NCBI GenBank assembly: GCA_014058105.1 | Contig: JACGCM010000376.1 | Coordinates: forward strand, 806,001-870,000 | Reading direction: 5' to 3' | From: Kingdonia uniflora | Taxonomy: Eukaryota; Streptophyta; Magnoliopsida; Ranunculales; Circaeasteraceae | DNA length: 64,000 nucleotides | Shown here: piece by piece, positions 23,691-34,264 of the stretch | Layout: every line of letters begins with the position of its first letter | How positions within the stretch are numbered: position 1 is the stretch's first letter | Made by a program: the position numbers and the translations under genes | Notes under the pieces: generated by a model | Databases searched by the model: none | What the model saw: only the letters and a program-made list of their open reading frames with translations | What the model was told of the DNA's origin: nothing

Positions 23691-25690
23691 AGAACAACTT
23701 GGGTTTTGTTGGGCTCCGCTCATTACCACTCGACTCATAGCCGAGGATTGTAGCCCTATTGTTGACAGGATGACAACTCAAATACATTCTTGGAGACATA
23801 GATTTGTATCATTTGCAAGTAGAATCCACTTATCATATCTGTCATATGTGGCATGTGTGTGTATAGGATCAACATTTTCATTCTGCCCAAGTTGATGGTT
23901 GATAAGATTGGAACTATATGCTCCAAATTCCTTTATCATGGTCACAACACAACTAAAAAAAGAGTGCCTCTGTCTTGGAATGAAATTTGCTACTCTAAGA
24001 GAGAGGGAGGGCTAGAAGTTAGAAGTCTCCAAGTATGGAATTCTGCAGCTATTATGAGATATATCTTTAAGATTGTGTCCAAAGACGAGTAGTTGGGTGA
24101 GGTGGATCAACACTTATTTACTAAGAAATAGAAGCTTCTGGTTTGTCAATGTCCCCCAAAAGCGCTCATCGGTTTGGGGGAAGCTTCTTAGCTCAAGGCC
24201 TGCTGTTTGCAAGTTTACTCCCCATGTTATTGGTGACAGTAGGAATACACAACTTTGAAGAGATCCCTAGCTCAAAACTAGTATTCTCTTTGAACAACTT
24301 CCCGAAACTCTTCTTTATGACTCTTTTTTGGGGAGGGAGGTAACTGTTAGTAATGTGTTAAGCTATGGTAGCTGGGCCATTCCATCTCACATTAGCCACC
24401 TTATCACAATTAACCAAGCTAATTTACCTACTGTCTCATCTTCTTTGTTTCTTGAAGAGGTTATGTGGACACCTTCTCCCAAATGAAACTACTATGTTGC
24501 TTCTACTTTTGAAAAATTGTGAGATGATAGACCTGCTGTTAATTGAGATGTTATGTGATGTGTGGTCTGTTCATGTAGTCCCCAATGGACTGTTTTGAAA
24601 AGGTATATTGCTACTCAAGATTTCTTGGTGCATCCAGGTGCCTCGTACCGTTTGTGTAAGACCTCAACAGAGAGTTCTGAGCACTTATTTATCAGCTGTA
24701 AGCAGGGCCGGTGCTAGGGTTTAGGGTGCTCAAAGCAAACCTTGAAAATGGGCCCTATAGTTTAAATTTAAATTGATGTGCCAAAAGACAGTGCGACAAA
24801 TTTGCAAAGCAAACAACATGACGTTAAAAACACTTGCAAATTAATTTGATCGAGAGTTGGCCATTGTTAAAAATGTCTCGAGGTATTTCTTTTGGATAGC
24901 GGAAAAAGATATATTTTCGAAAATCATTAGCAAGACAAAAGTATAATAGGAGATAGCTTCCCAGTCCGAGAAAGTAAAGAACAAAAAGTTAAACTGTAAC
25001 AATGAATTCAAAAATCGAGACTCAAGACCTCCATTTTCAACAAAGTCATACTTCAAACTATCAAAGAGGACCTAGCCTCATGAAAGAGATGGAGGAGATA
25101 GTAGATAAGAAATACACAAACCTTATTTGAGAGAAAGATACTTGTTAACAAAAAAAAAGAAAAAAGAGGGAGATGAGATAGAAAGAAATTTTTGGTGAGA
25201 GAGATATTCTCCATGAAAAGTGGGGTTCTAAAGATATTTGCTTGTATTACTAAAACATCCTTTATATAAAGGAGACACTTGGTATACTTGTACTTTAGAA
25301 TACGAGGGAGGGCAAAAATGGATTTCTCAAAAAGAATGCTAAGATTTAACAAAATCTTGCCTGTCAAAATCAAACTTTTACTGGGATTTTGAGGCCGGCA
25401 AAGTGAAGCCCAAAGCGGGGGCTTTGGTGGCCTTACCCTAGCGCCGGCCTGGCTGTAAGTTACTAGAAGGCTTTGGCAGAAAACGCTCAATAAATGTGGC
25501 ACTAATAGAGTCCCCAACAGTGAGGTGGACTGGATATGTAGCTTGAACAAGAAGAAACCAATGTTTAAAATTTTATGTGTTTTCAATTCCCATATTCACC
25601 ATGTCTGGAAATATAGGAACAACAATTTTTTCAGGAATGAGAGCAGGCAAGCCTATTGATGAAGTTCATGAGCAGATTTATTTTAATGTT
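23690..25690 (+). mobile_element. LINE fragment (RT thumb and zf-RVT), split by an hAT-like insert
   Basis: The plus strand reads RT-thumb sequence (RMTTQIHSWRHRFVSFASRI; VPLSWNEICYSKREGGLEVR). It continues into the region before the zinc-binding domain (SSWVRWINTYLLRNRSFW; SSVWGKLLSSRP). The frame is broken repeatedly. The reading stops at 24702 and resumes after 25452, where a conserved tail segment (HHVWKYRNNNFFRNE) follows. The 749-bp gap is a separate element with an 8-bp target duplication. This fragment lacks the endonuclease and most of the RT core. Confidence 0.8.
24703..25451. mobile_element. Non-autonomous hAT-like transposon, 749 bp
   Basis: The ends are imperfect terminal inverted repeats: CAGGGCCGGTGCTAGGG at the left, and CCCTAGCGCCGGCCTG at the right (inverse CAGGCCGGCGCTAGGG). 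The element is flanked by an exact 8-bp target-site duplication, GCTGTAAG, at 24695-24702 and 25452-25459. An 8-bp duplication and CAGGG-type termini are diagnostic of the hAT superfamily. No transposase domain is recognisable, so it is non-autonomous. It interrupts a LINE, so it is younger than that LINE copy. Confidence 0.92.
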
Positions 25691-26090
25691 TAACATAGGC
25701 AGCATCTACCATTATAAAAGCATAGGACTCCTCTTTGTTGTGTGCTGAATGGCACCTTAAAATCATGTTTATCTTAAAATTGGATCCGCGGTCGCTAAAA
25801 AAGATACAATTTTTTCAACCCAAAACTACTGCTTTAGAATGATAATTGTTTCATATTTGCACAATACAGATAGGTGAAAATACCTGAGAACAATTGGTAC
25901 CTTTACAAAATAAAAAAATACTAACTTTTATTATCCGATGAAAAACTATATTTGTTATTTGCTAACTAAGTTACTAACACATCACTATCCAATCCATTAT
26001 ACTACACTTAAACAGATAAATAAATCAACCCAATCAAGCTAATCACAATAAAAACATTAACAAAGAATGGGCAAAGCAAACAAACCCTAA
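25691..26090. other. Intergenic, 3' side of DUF538 gene
   Basis: AT-rich sequence that probably includes the 3' UTR of the DUF538 gene on the minus strand. Nothing else is seen. Confidence 0.5.
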
Positions 26091-26573
26091 TCACGACGAC
26101 GAAGAGCGTTTCGTCCCCTCGCAGGACGGAATCTCCACGAAGTTTTTCGACGGGTATTTCGCCGAAACCATCCCAACTTCAAACACCAAGTTCTCCCCAC
26201 TCACTCTAATCCCAGTAATCATCCACCACTGAAACAAAGCCCTAACCCTAATCCCATTTAACTCAGCAATTCGACCTTCAACTAACTTCCCTCGAATCGT
26301 CTTCGAATACAAAGCCAGATAGTTATCAGGAGGGAGTGTTAAGTTGCATGAATCATCTAGGTTTACAGAGAAATCGCCAGAGGTTTTGTTGATTGAGTAG
26401 GTTAAGACGTTTGTGGGAAGTAATCCAATTGGGAATCCATTGTTTTTGAGCTCGTTGTGTGCGGATGAGAGATTGGGTGTTAGGGTTTGTGAGGGATTTG
26501 TTGCACAAGTAGTGATGATGATTGTAATGAGGAGGAGGAGGAGGGAGATGAAGAAGAGAGGAGAAGAAGCCAT
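26091..26573 (-). CDS. DUF538 family protein, secreted
   Basis: Single-exon gene of 160 aa. Residues 1-24 form a signal peptide (MASSPLFFISLLLLLITIII, then TTCAT). Residues 37-148 match the plant DUF538 fold: the starting block HNELKNNGFPIGLLP, an NLDDSCN segment, then ISGIRV-like strands ending FVEIPSC. The C-terminus is a short Ser-rich basic tail. The family is known as small extracellular or endomembrane proteins of uncertain biochemical role, often stress-related. The start at 26573 gives the signal peptide directly after the ATG. An upstream ATG in frame would add a non-signal leader and lies at or before the expected transcription start. Confidence 0.92.
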   Translation of the reverse strand: MASSPLFFISLLLLLITIIITTCATNPSQTLTPNLSSAHNELKNNGFPIGLLPTNVLTYSINKTSGDFSVNLDDSCNLTLPPDNYLALYSKTIRGKLVEGRIAELNGIRVRALFQWWMITGIRVSGENLVFEVGMVSAKYPSKNFVEIPSCEGTKRSSSS

Positions 26574-26645
26574 TGTTGGAGATTGTTTGATTTTTTTTTC
26601 TTTTGACTTGTATATACTTGTTGTTGTGTATATGTAAACGCAGGC

Positions 26646-26653
26646 ATATATAA
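26646..26653 (-). promoter_or_regulatory. Probable TATA box of DUF538 gene
   Basis: The minus strand carries attatata about 75 bp upstream of the start codon, which would place transcription start near 26615 and leave a leader of about 40 bases. Confidence 0.5.
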
Positions 26654-26683
26654 TGTTTATGTGCACCAAACATTTCAATCTCA

Positions 26684-26704
26684 GGCGAGGCGAGGCGAGG
26701 CGCG
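26684..26704. repeat. Short GGCGA repeat
   Basis: Three to four tandem ggcga units followed by ggcgcgg, a small GC-rich island in AT-rich promoter sequence of the DUF538 gene. Confidence 0.7.
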
Positions 26705-26829
26705 GTGCCTAACTGAACACTAAACATTTTAGGGGTTTTTTTTATTTTCAAATAGGTGCGCGACTTATGCTTAGAGTAAACCATAACAAAAAAAGAACTT
26801 CATACTTCTTCTCGTTCACTCCCATATAC

Positions 26830-26970
26830 TTTTTTTTGTGCTAGGCAATCTGGTTTTATATAGTGATTCACAACGCTGAATTCCAACCCCATGAGGTTTT
26901 AAACCCACGAATCCTCTCTTGGTGGAGGCCTGGAGGGTCACAACCACAACTGAGCCAAGAGCCGAATGGT
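26830..26970 (-). mobile_element. tRNA-derived SINE (family A, copy 2) with TSD
   Basis: An inverted copy of the SINE at 15350-15484. The A-box region is at about 26941-26958 and a mutated B box (ggtttaaaacct) at about 26894-26907. The A-tail appears as the T-run at 26830-26837. Target-site duplications are visible: actcccatatac at 26818-26829 and actccaatatac at 26971-26982 (11 of 12 identical). It lies between the DUF538 and HMA genes, in the DUF538 upstream region. Confidence 0.85.
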
Positions 26971-26982
26971 ACTCCAATATAC

Positions 26983-27700
26983 ATTCTTCCTTCATCAAAA
27001 CACAATACACAATCTAAAACTTGTATTCAAACACAAATTTAGAGGTAAATTACAAGAAAACGTGTCTTGAAACTTGATAAAAGGCAGCCCAAGGCCCGCC
27101 CATATAATCATTCGAGCCGAGCCAGCCTTGATATGTGCATTGGTAAAGTTCATTGCCTTGTCTTCTTTTTGGTAAACTACCTTCTTTTCCTCTTCATTTT
27201 CGTTGTTGCAACTATGTTCTTGATGGAAGCCTGAGAGACATGATAGGAACATGTATGAGAAGCAAAATGAAATATAGGTTAACAATGATATACGTGTTTC
27301 TGATGCATATTAAAGCCATCATTCTACCTTACTGCAGTGTAATATACATTATTCTGGCTGCATTGACATACAGCCACTAAGCTCCTTCGAAGGATAGTGA
27401 TCTAGAAAGCGAAGCTGAATCAATGCTTAAAGTCAACTTCTCAGGGAGATAAGGAAGGCATTAGCATGGCGCAATTCAAAAAGCTCAGTGTTTGGGGACA
27501 AGGCATAGCAGTATCATGTTTGTTTGATTTGATACAAATTCAAAACTAATTTAGCTGCAAAATGTGTTAATGGTGCGATATTTAATGGTCTTAGCCTTAG
27601 GATGGTCTTAACCCATAGGATCTTTATACAAAACTTCCGTATCTACAACATTCGTTACATGCGCAACCAATATCCCTTACATATATCTTTGATCGATGTT
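26983..27700. other. Intergenic between SINE and HMA gene
   Basis: This includes the 3' UTR side of the HMA gene. No domain, repeat or RNA gene is recognised. Short frames here have no family resemblance. Confidence 0.5.
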
Positions 27701-28504
27701 TTACATATTTTTGTTTGATGATGAATGAAGTACTGAAGTAGTCCATAGCTGTGCAGTCTTGACCTTAGAAACACTCTCCAGCACCTCATAAGGAGTTATG
27801 TCCCCTATCACAACCACCTTCTTGCTTTCCAAGTCTACGTCAATGGAGGTCACTCCTGTCAAACCCCAAGTGACAGAAATTATGAAAGAGATGGAGAAAG
27901 ATAACTGCAACATTTAGAACATTTAAACAACCCTCAATATGCGATACATTACATTATTTTGAACATGCCATGTGCCATAGAGGTAAAAATAGCATCAATA
28001 ATGTGGATGGAAATAGGTGTTAGGGACTAGTTTCTCCACGACTCCCTGGGCATTAAGATGAGTACTTGAACAGGCGTTAAAGCGTAAATAATGAATTAAA
28101 GGACTAGTTTTTCATTTAGATATGTACCTTCTATCTTTGAGATATGTTTCTTAACCTTTCTTGCACAACCATTGCAATGCATGGAAACCCTCAACACTAC
28201 CATCTGCACAAATCATCAAGACAACAACACACAAAATACTAAGTGCATGGTTCTTGATACTTAATGCTAGCTTTTATGAGCTCACCTTGGGTTTTAGTTG
28301 AAAAGCCAAAGTCTGGGTTTTTGCAGTAACAACATCCCTCAACTTCAGCAACTGACCTTCTCCTCCAGCATCAGTTTCTATCAGTGCCATTCTCTGATCA
28401 ATATCATCATCTTCTGTTTCCAAGGTGTTTATGCAGAAACAAGAACAGTTAGAGCCAGGTGAAGAGAGACATAACAAGTCCAACACCTTGCCAAGCTTCC
28501 CCAT
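27701..28504 (-). CDS. HMA-domain metal-binding protein (HIPP/NaKR type)
   Basis: Three exons: 28504-28286, 28203-28128, 27855-27701, with GT-AG junctions and phases closing to 149 aa. The N-terminus MGKLGKVLDLLCLSSPGSNC is a conserved block of the SODIUM POTASSIUM ROOT DEFECTIVE-like subfamily and includes a Cys-rich cluster. Residues 74-138 form a heavy-metal-associated domain with the metal-binding loop MHCNGCARK (C83, C86). The typical ending EVLESVSKVKTAQLW follows. There is no clear CaaX isoprenylation box: the C-terminus is SSSNKNM, which separates it from classical HIPPs. The likely role is metal binding or metal-dependent protein interaction, in cytoplasm or at membranes. The gene is intact. 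Confidence 0.93.
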
Positions 28505-29720
28505 GTGGATATAGTAACCAAACTCTAGTTACTAGATCTCATTCATATAGAGAAAGAAAAAGCATAGATCATAGAGAGACACTTTTGGAAAGGTCCAAAG
28601 GTCAGGAGATGCCAGTGTACCTAGAATCACAGAGCACTTGTGACAAGTTTGATTAAGAAGAAAAAAAATGCACTAAGAAGAAAAGGAGTCAAGAATCAAG
28701 ATGCTTTACTCTAGGAGTAGGAGCCAAAAGTCTCCATTATGTACTAAAATATGGACAGTTAAGTCTCCATATGTATCTTCTCATGTGGAGAGAGAAACCC
28801 TAGTGCATGTGTGATTAGGTGCAGCTTAAATGCAAATGGGCATCTTTTGCCCCATGTGAGCAACCACTACAGAGATAAACAACAAATAATCAACCTATAA
28901 TTTCATATGATTAAGAGTTGAAAAAGAAGAAGATAGAAGTCATTCTTCTAGACTCATACACACCAAATGGAATACACCATATGCATTATCACATGTAATT
29001 TACTTGGTAACCATAGTATTTAATTATAACTAGGTTTTGGATAGACATCTTTTTTCGTAGCCACATTTGAATAAGTATTGTGGACTCAATGCGCACAAAT
29101 TATATTGATCAATCACATCTACATAATGTACACATACATGCACCATGGCCAACACAAAACAAAGGTGATTGACCATTGATCACACGAATATTTTTGCTCG
29201 TACCTTAATGATAACTTACAATCCTTCAATCCCAAAGGAAACTAACATGATTGAGTTGTATAATAGAAGTCCCCACAAAAAATGGAATCATGCAAAGATA
29301 AGGAGACATTAGAGGCACTTGGAAACCTTGTCATTGCCCCCAACTATAATAGTGAAAGAAAAAAATAGGGAGACAAAGTGTTGAATAATTGAGCTCTTAT
29401 TAGGGAATTAGTATATCACTATTATTGAGTTCTTGAAAATTTTCATCTTTTTAACAACTTGGTGGTCTATTTCATTCCAGGTGTTTCATGTGATGGAAGT
29501 TGAGCTAAGAGGGGACACTTGAAAGTTTGCAAGGGGGTCATGCTAGACACGTGCTGGTCACATGACTCTTGACAATCAGAGACAAAGATGTTGTAAATCG
29601 AATTTACCACATATTCTGTCGAAAGAGGTTTTGTTGTTGGAAACTATAAGAATTTAAACCATAAAGATTTAACTGAAGCACCAATGATCAAAGTACTTTA
29701 TAAGATTTGTGAATTTTTAG
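28505..29720. other. Upstream region of HMA gene
   Basis: Promoter-side sequence, AT-rich, containing a purine-rich (GA/AAG) zone at 28545-28690. No coding frame and no clear repeat were found. Confidence 0.5.
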
Positions 29721-30200
29721 CAGGGGCGGAGCCAGAGATTTAGGAGTGGGGGTGCCGGGGGTTCGGGTTCGGCGGAGCCCCCAAATTTATTTTTTTATAG
29801 AAATTTAAATGGCATTTTGATAAATTTAAACGGTATTTTTATAGAAATTCAAGAGCAATATCAGATAAATTTTCAATTGTTGAAATCAACCTACTCCCAA
29901 ATTCTGAAATTGGAGCGGTGAAGGTCGAAGGTTTGTGTTTGATGAAGAGATGATGAAAATCTGATAGTGCAACCAAAGAGAGAGGTGCTTTTTTATATAT
30001 ATAGAATTGAAGGGGTATTTTTATAGAAATTCAAGAGCAATATCAGATAAATTCTCAATTGTTGAAATCAACAAATCCCCAAATTCTGAAATTAGACAAT
30101 CTGAAATTGGAGCGGTGAAGCCGTGAAGGTCGAAGGTTTGTGTTTGATGAAGAGAGTATGGAAATCTGATATTGAACCCAAGAGAGAGGTCTAACTCGGC
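29721..30200 (+). mobile_element. hAT-like terminus followed by a direct repeat
   Basis: At about 29721 the sequence caggggcggagccagag is a typical hAT-type terminus, but no matching inverse terminus (ctggctccgcccctg) lies downstream in the window, so the element is truncated or has lost its end. It is followed by a near-identical direct repeat: about 29834-29994 and 30011-30194 share aaattcaagagcaatatcag and gaaggtttgtgtttgatgaa. The second copy has small insertions. Confidence 0.5.
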
Positions 30201-31459
30201 TATTTTTATGAAAATCAAACCTCATCATCTCTGATTTTAGTGTTTTCGGGTTTCAAATTCACCTTCATTTGACCCTTCGAAACACTCGTCTCTGATGAGC
30301 TTCAAGTGGCAATTATCATAAATCCTCTCGTCTATGTTTGATTTGTAGATTTAGGTCACTGTGATTGTCTAAAATTGTAATTAGGAAATGTTGATTTTAT
30401 AGAAATTTGGAATTGTGGGTAATCCTAAGGGTTTCTGATTGAAACAATATTGGTAAAATGTAACATGGGAGTGGTCGAGTATGGTATGAACTTTGGGGTT
30501 TGCATAAAAGTTGTGCTTAGAACACTATTGTGGATGTTAAGTGGCTTTTCACACTTACCTCATATATCACTAAAGCTTTTTGTAGACACCCTTTATCTAC
30601 GCTATCTTCAGCTCTTTTCTGCTCAACTGAGCGCAAGTATGGTTTCTCGGGTTGTTTGTCTAAATAAATTATTTAAACCCACACTACTCCAATGGGTGGA
30701 TATTAACTTTTGTTTGGGTATACATAGAGACTTTGAGGGGGGATTGAAACCCCAAATCCTTTGCAATCATTTCTTACATTTAAACTTTCTTTTATCAGTA
30801 TACGACCTTCATCACAAACTGTGCTTAAGGAACATATTACGCTTCATTTACATGGTAGCCTATGGGATAGGATATGTGGAGAGATAGCAGGCTTTAAGAG
30901 GAGTTTTAAGGAGATCAATCTCTGGATTTTCAGCCTTCCTAAATGTGATTTAACAATATACTAAAATATAGCATGTAATAAGGGTGGTTTTAGTCCTACT
31001 CGGTGCATTCGGTAACTGGCACATCGCACTCGTTGAGAAAGAAAAGGGTCAAACCTACCATGCTGCCCGACAGTGTCATTAATTATGAACTATTGAGCTC
31101 ATTTTTTTTCTTCATAATTACGAACTGCGCTTGTTAGGCAACTGGTGCGAGTTATCAAAGCACAGGTTGGGAATACAACTACCCATGTAATAGGGGATGA
31201 AATGATGAAGAGAGATTTTTTATCCTCTCTTAGATGTCAAAGCTCTTATTTCTTGTGGGTTCCCTTCATTCAACGGTCATCGAAGTACACATGATGTGCT
31301 CATTATTTGTATCTTGATGGCCAGTTTTTATATTTTGACGTCTCCAGAGAGCCTGAATGCATTCACTTATATTACCTAATTTGTTTTCTTCTTTTTCAAA
31401 ATATTTTCAATCAATCAACTAGCTTATTTTTGTAATCTATTGCACAGAGATATGAAATT
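30201..31459 (+). other. Region without recognised gene
   Basis: A plus-strand frame (30450-30887, 145 codons) is open but rich in Leu, Phe, His and Cys, with no known domain. A T-rich sequence leads to a possible acceptor at about 31446. Nothing firm can be assigned; it could be interior sequence of the truncated hAT-like element. Confidence 0.3.
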
Positions 31460-31714
31460 GTGAATGGTATCATGGAAGTTGATGCGGTTATGAATGAAGT
31501 GACAAAGGAAACTCCAGTCAATGATATCGATGAGGAGGGTAAATATTTTTTTTTCTCATTAAGCACATATGTCAGTCTTCCTTTTATATCAGACTATCAA
31601 ACTTATTGGATGTGTGTTTGGGGCAGTGAAAGGAGTCCAGATTTCTGGCAAAGGCCTTTGCAGGGTGCTGATATTGAGGTGAGTAAGAAGGTATCGCTTG
31701 GTAAACCAAGCTGA
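31446..31714 (+). pseudogene. Possible exons of an unrecognised gene
   Basis: After ttgcacag at 31439-31446 the plus strand reads an acidic segment (IMEVDAVMNEVTKETPVND) ending near a possible donor (ggtaaat). A second piece, KGVQISGKGLCRVLIL, follows gggcag at about 31626 and runs to a gtgagt donor at about 31678. The two pieces can be joined by splicing, but I do not recognise the product and no start was found. It may be a captured gene fragment. Confidence 0.25.
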
Positions 31715-32431
31715 GGATCTTTTTTTGTTGTGTTTAATTACGGTAAGCGTATATTCGATTGAAATAGCAAAACTCAGGGAGCCCAAAGGAGACATTTAAC
31801 ATGCATGTTAGATAATATTGAAAATTGTGTTTTCCGAAAGAAACAAATTTATGCCTTCTTACACACCCAAGATCATATATCACTATATGTTTCTGATCCA
31901 GGATGTATTTTATTCTTTCTATGTATTTTCTTGCAAATAATAACATGCATAGATCAACTTCATTACTGATGTTATCAAATGAATGTCATCGGTACTACTT
32001 GTTGGCTACCGATCTCTTATTTGTTCCTTTGATCTCTTGCATCAGATGACTTGGGTACGTTTGTGAATTTTGAAACTCAAAATCTATCCTGGTAGCTATG
32101 TAGCTTTGACACCAGCGATATATCAGAAACTTGGGGTACAGTACGATAAATATATCCAAAAATATTGGTACAAAATTTTAAATACCACAAACAGTAATGG
32201 GGATCAAATCATTATTAGTGTTTGTGGTAACAAAAACTTTTCCCATAAATTGTGATATATCATACTATATATATATCATGGTTTCTTGAATATGTTGACC
32301 ATATCTCTTAATATCACCCAATATATCATATGCATTGGTGATGTATTATGATAGGGCACTGAATATCCCATTTTTTTAATCACAATGTCCTAAAGTCTCC
32401 TGATGTATAGTGATAGACCATGATATTATAT
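31715..32431. other. AT-rich region with scattered gatatatc motifs
   Basis: The motif gatatatc/gatatat recurs several times at 32110-32430. A similar landscape occurs at 33540-33640 and 50290-50500. This may be an old MITE family, but no termini could be fixed. Confidence 0.35.
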
Positions 32432-32949
32432 TTATGTTATCTTGAAAGTGAAATTTTCTTGAATGTCTAGATCTGAAGCAATAAAATCAACCATTTTATT
32501 TCCCTCTCTATGCTTGTAGATGATCTCCTTTGAATCCAGACTGTCCATGACTTTCTTGGCTTTTCTTATGTCATTAAGGTAAGTCCATGGGAGATAATAG
32601 TCTGAATTCATTACTTGTCCAGCATAGGCAGAGTCAGAAACTACACATAAACTGTTGATGCCCAACAAACCTTCAAATGTCAAACCCTTCACAGTCACAA
32701 GGCTTATTAAAGGCAGCAATTGGGAAACCATTTGATAATTTGAACTTTGAAGATTCCACCAAAGGATCTCCTGTCTTCTCTTACACAGCCATCAACATTA
32801 AAAATGATTTGGTGTTTCCAATCTTGCATCCACCTAATCCATTTGACTATCCTTGGCTCTTTAATTACTGGATTCAGTCCCCAATCTGTCTGTTTATTTA
32901 TAGCTATTACTTCTTGAAAACTTGCAAGCCAAAAGGGCAAGAGTAACAA
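32432..32949 (-). mobile_element. LINE RNase H fragment
   Basis: The minus strand reads an RNase H region (IIFNVDGCVREDRRSFGGIF, with a catalytic Asp), continuing in another frame to IIYKHREGNKMVDFIASDLD, which resembles the end of the LINE at 18.3-21.4 kb. Only the 3' end of the element is present, as expected from 5' truncation. A frameshift near 32710 separates the two halves. Confidence 0.82.
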
Positions 32950-34254
32950 GTTTTATGATGATGAGAAGAGAACACATTGGAGGATGTATACAGAGAGATA
33001 CAAAAAAGTAAATTATGGGTGATGATTCACAGTTAAATTGTAGAGAAATTAACTGATGCTAATATCACTGATAGTTTCTCCAAAGAGAAAAAGAAATGAT
33101 CTTGGATATAGTTCTTTCCAAACATAAAAATGGAGTTGCAGAGACCCGCCGCACGACAAAGGTACACATAAATCCTTCCAACACAACGGACCCCAAAAAT
33201 TATTACAAAGTAGAAAAGAAAAGAGAAAAAACCTACTCGTTGATGGACGAACATAACAACAAATATCATTGGAATTATTGTCTCAAGGAATTATTCGTCT
33301 AGAGAAAGGCAGGACAACGATTGCCCAGTCAGCGATATAGAAGGTAGTATAGGAAATCGCCAGCATCAATATTCTCCAAAGCTCTTATCCCCTGACAAAA
33401 CAAGGAGTGTTCCGAACTCCGAATTTTTATAGTGGTGTTCTCCATGACTAGACTCTTGTAAACAATGTGCTTTAAACAATATTTTAAGGCACGCGCGACT
33501 GCTAGTGATATTATAATATAATATATGAGAATGTAAGTTTTGTGGACAATATATTGAATATGTCCGTCTATATAACTGATATATCGACTAAATGTCGGTT
33601 ATATCGGCAATTTATCGGGGATATAATTGATTTATCGAAGAAGTCAAACGAATGTATTTTTAGTATAGAAATTGTTGAAGGAAGTACGTATAGTGAGATT
33701 AATGATAACTCAATTATATCTACTTCCAATTAACAATTGATAATTTAGTAATTTAAGGTGAGGTAGAAGTTGATTGTTTTTTATTTTTGTATCTACTTGT
33801 AAATACGTTTTATTTTAGTAGTGGAGAATTGAGAACTTAATAATTTAACGTATGGTAGAAGTTAAAAGAACAAAATATTAGGTTTGTTTTTAGTTTACAA
33901 AACTTTGAGGTACTATATGTAATTCTTAAGCAAGTATAGGCCCTGTACAAAAATGAGGAGATGAATAGTTGTGCAGAGTAATGAATACCGGCGCAGACTA
34001 AAAAAATATTTTTTTTTAAATAAAGATATTACCCATTGCTAGAACACTAAAGTTTGGGTTGAGTTTTTTTTATCTGAAGTATGGGCCATGAAAATCCAAC
34101 CCACGCCCAACTGTTGGAGATGCTCTTAGCCTTAGTATAGGGATGAAAAAACGAATATAACTTTATGTCTTGTAATACGGAGTTATCATCAAATACTATA
34201 CTTGAATGAAAATGTTGAGGGAGGCGTTGAAAAAAATTCTACCACATTATAAAA
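32950..34254. other. Intergenic, mostly featureless
   Basis: AT-rich. A MITE-like end, gagatgctc followed by tta, occurs at about 34117-34128 without a visible partner. A short open stretch near 33300-33430 has no recognisable product. The target site of the next LINE begins at 34255. Confidence 0.4.
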
Positions 34255-34264
34255 GGTTATAAAT

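Noticed and set aside
25053..25586. 177-codon minus-strand frame
   Set aside because: Mostly inside the non-autonomous hAT-like element and crosses its right terminus; composition is not protein-like and there is no transposase motif.
30450..30887. 145-codon plus-strand frame
   Set aside because: No domain; composition fits AT-rich non-coding DNA. Kept only as a note in the region entry.
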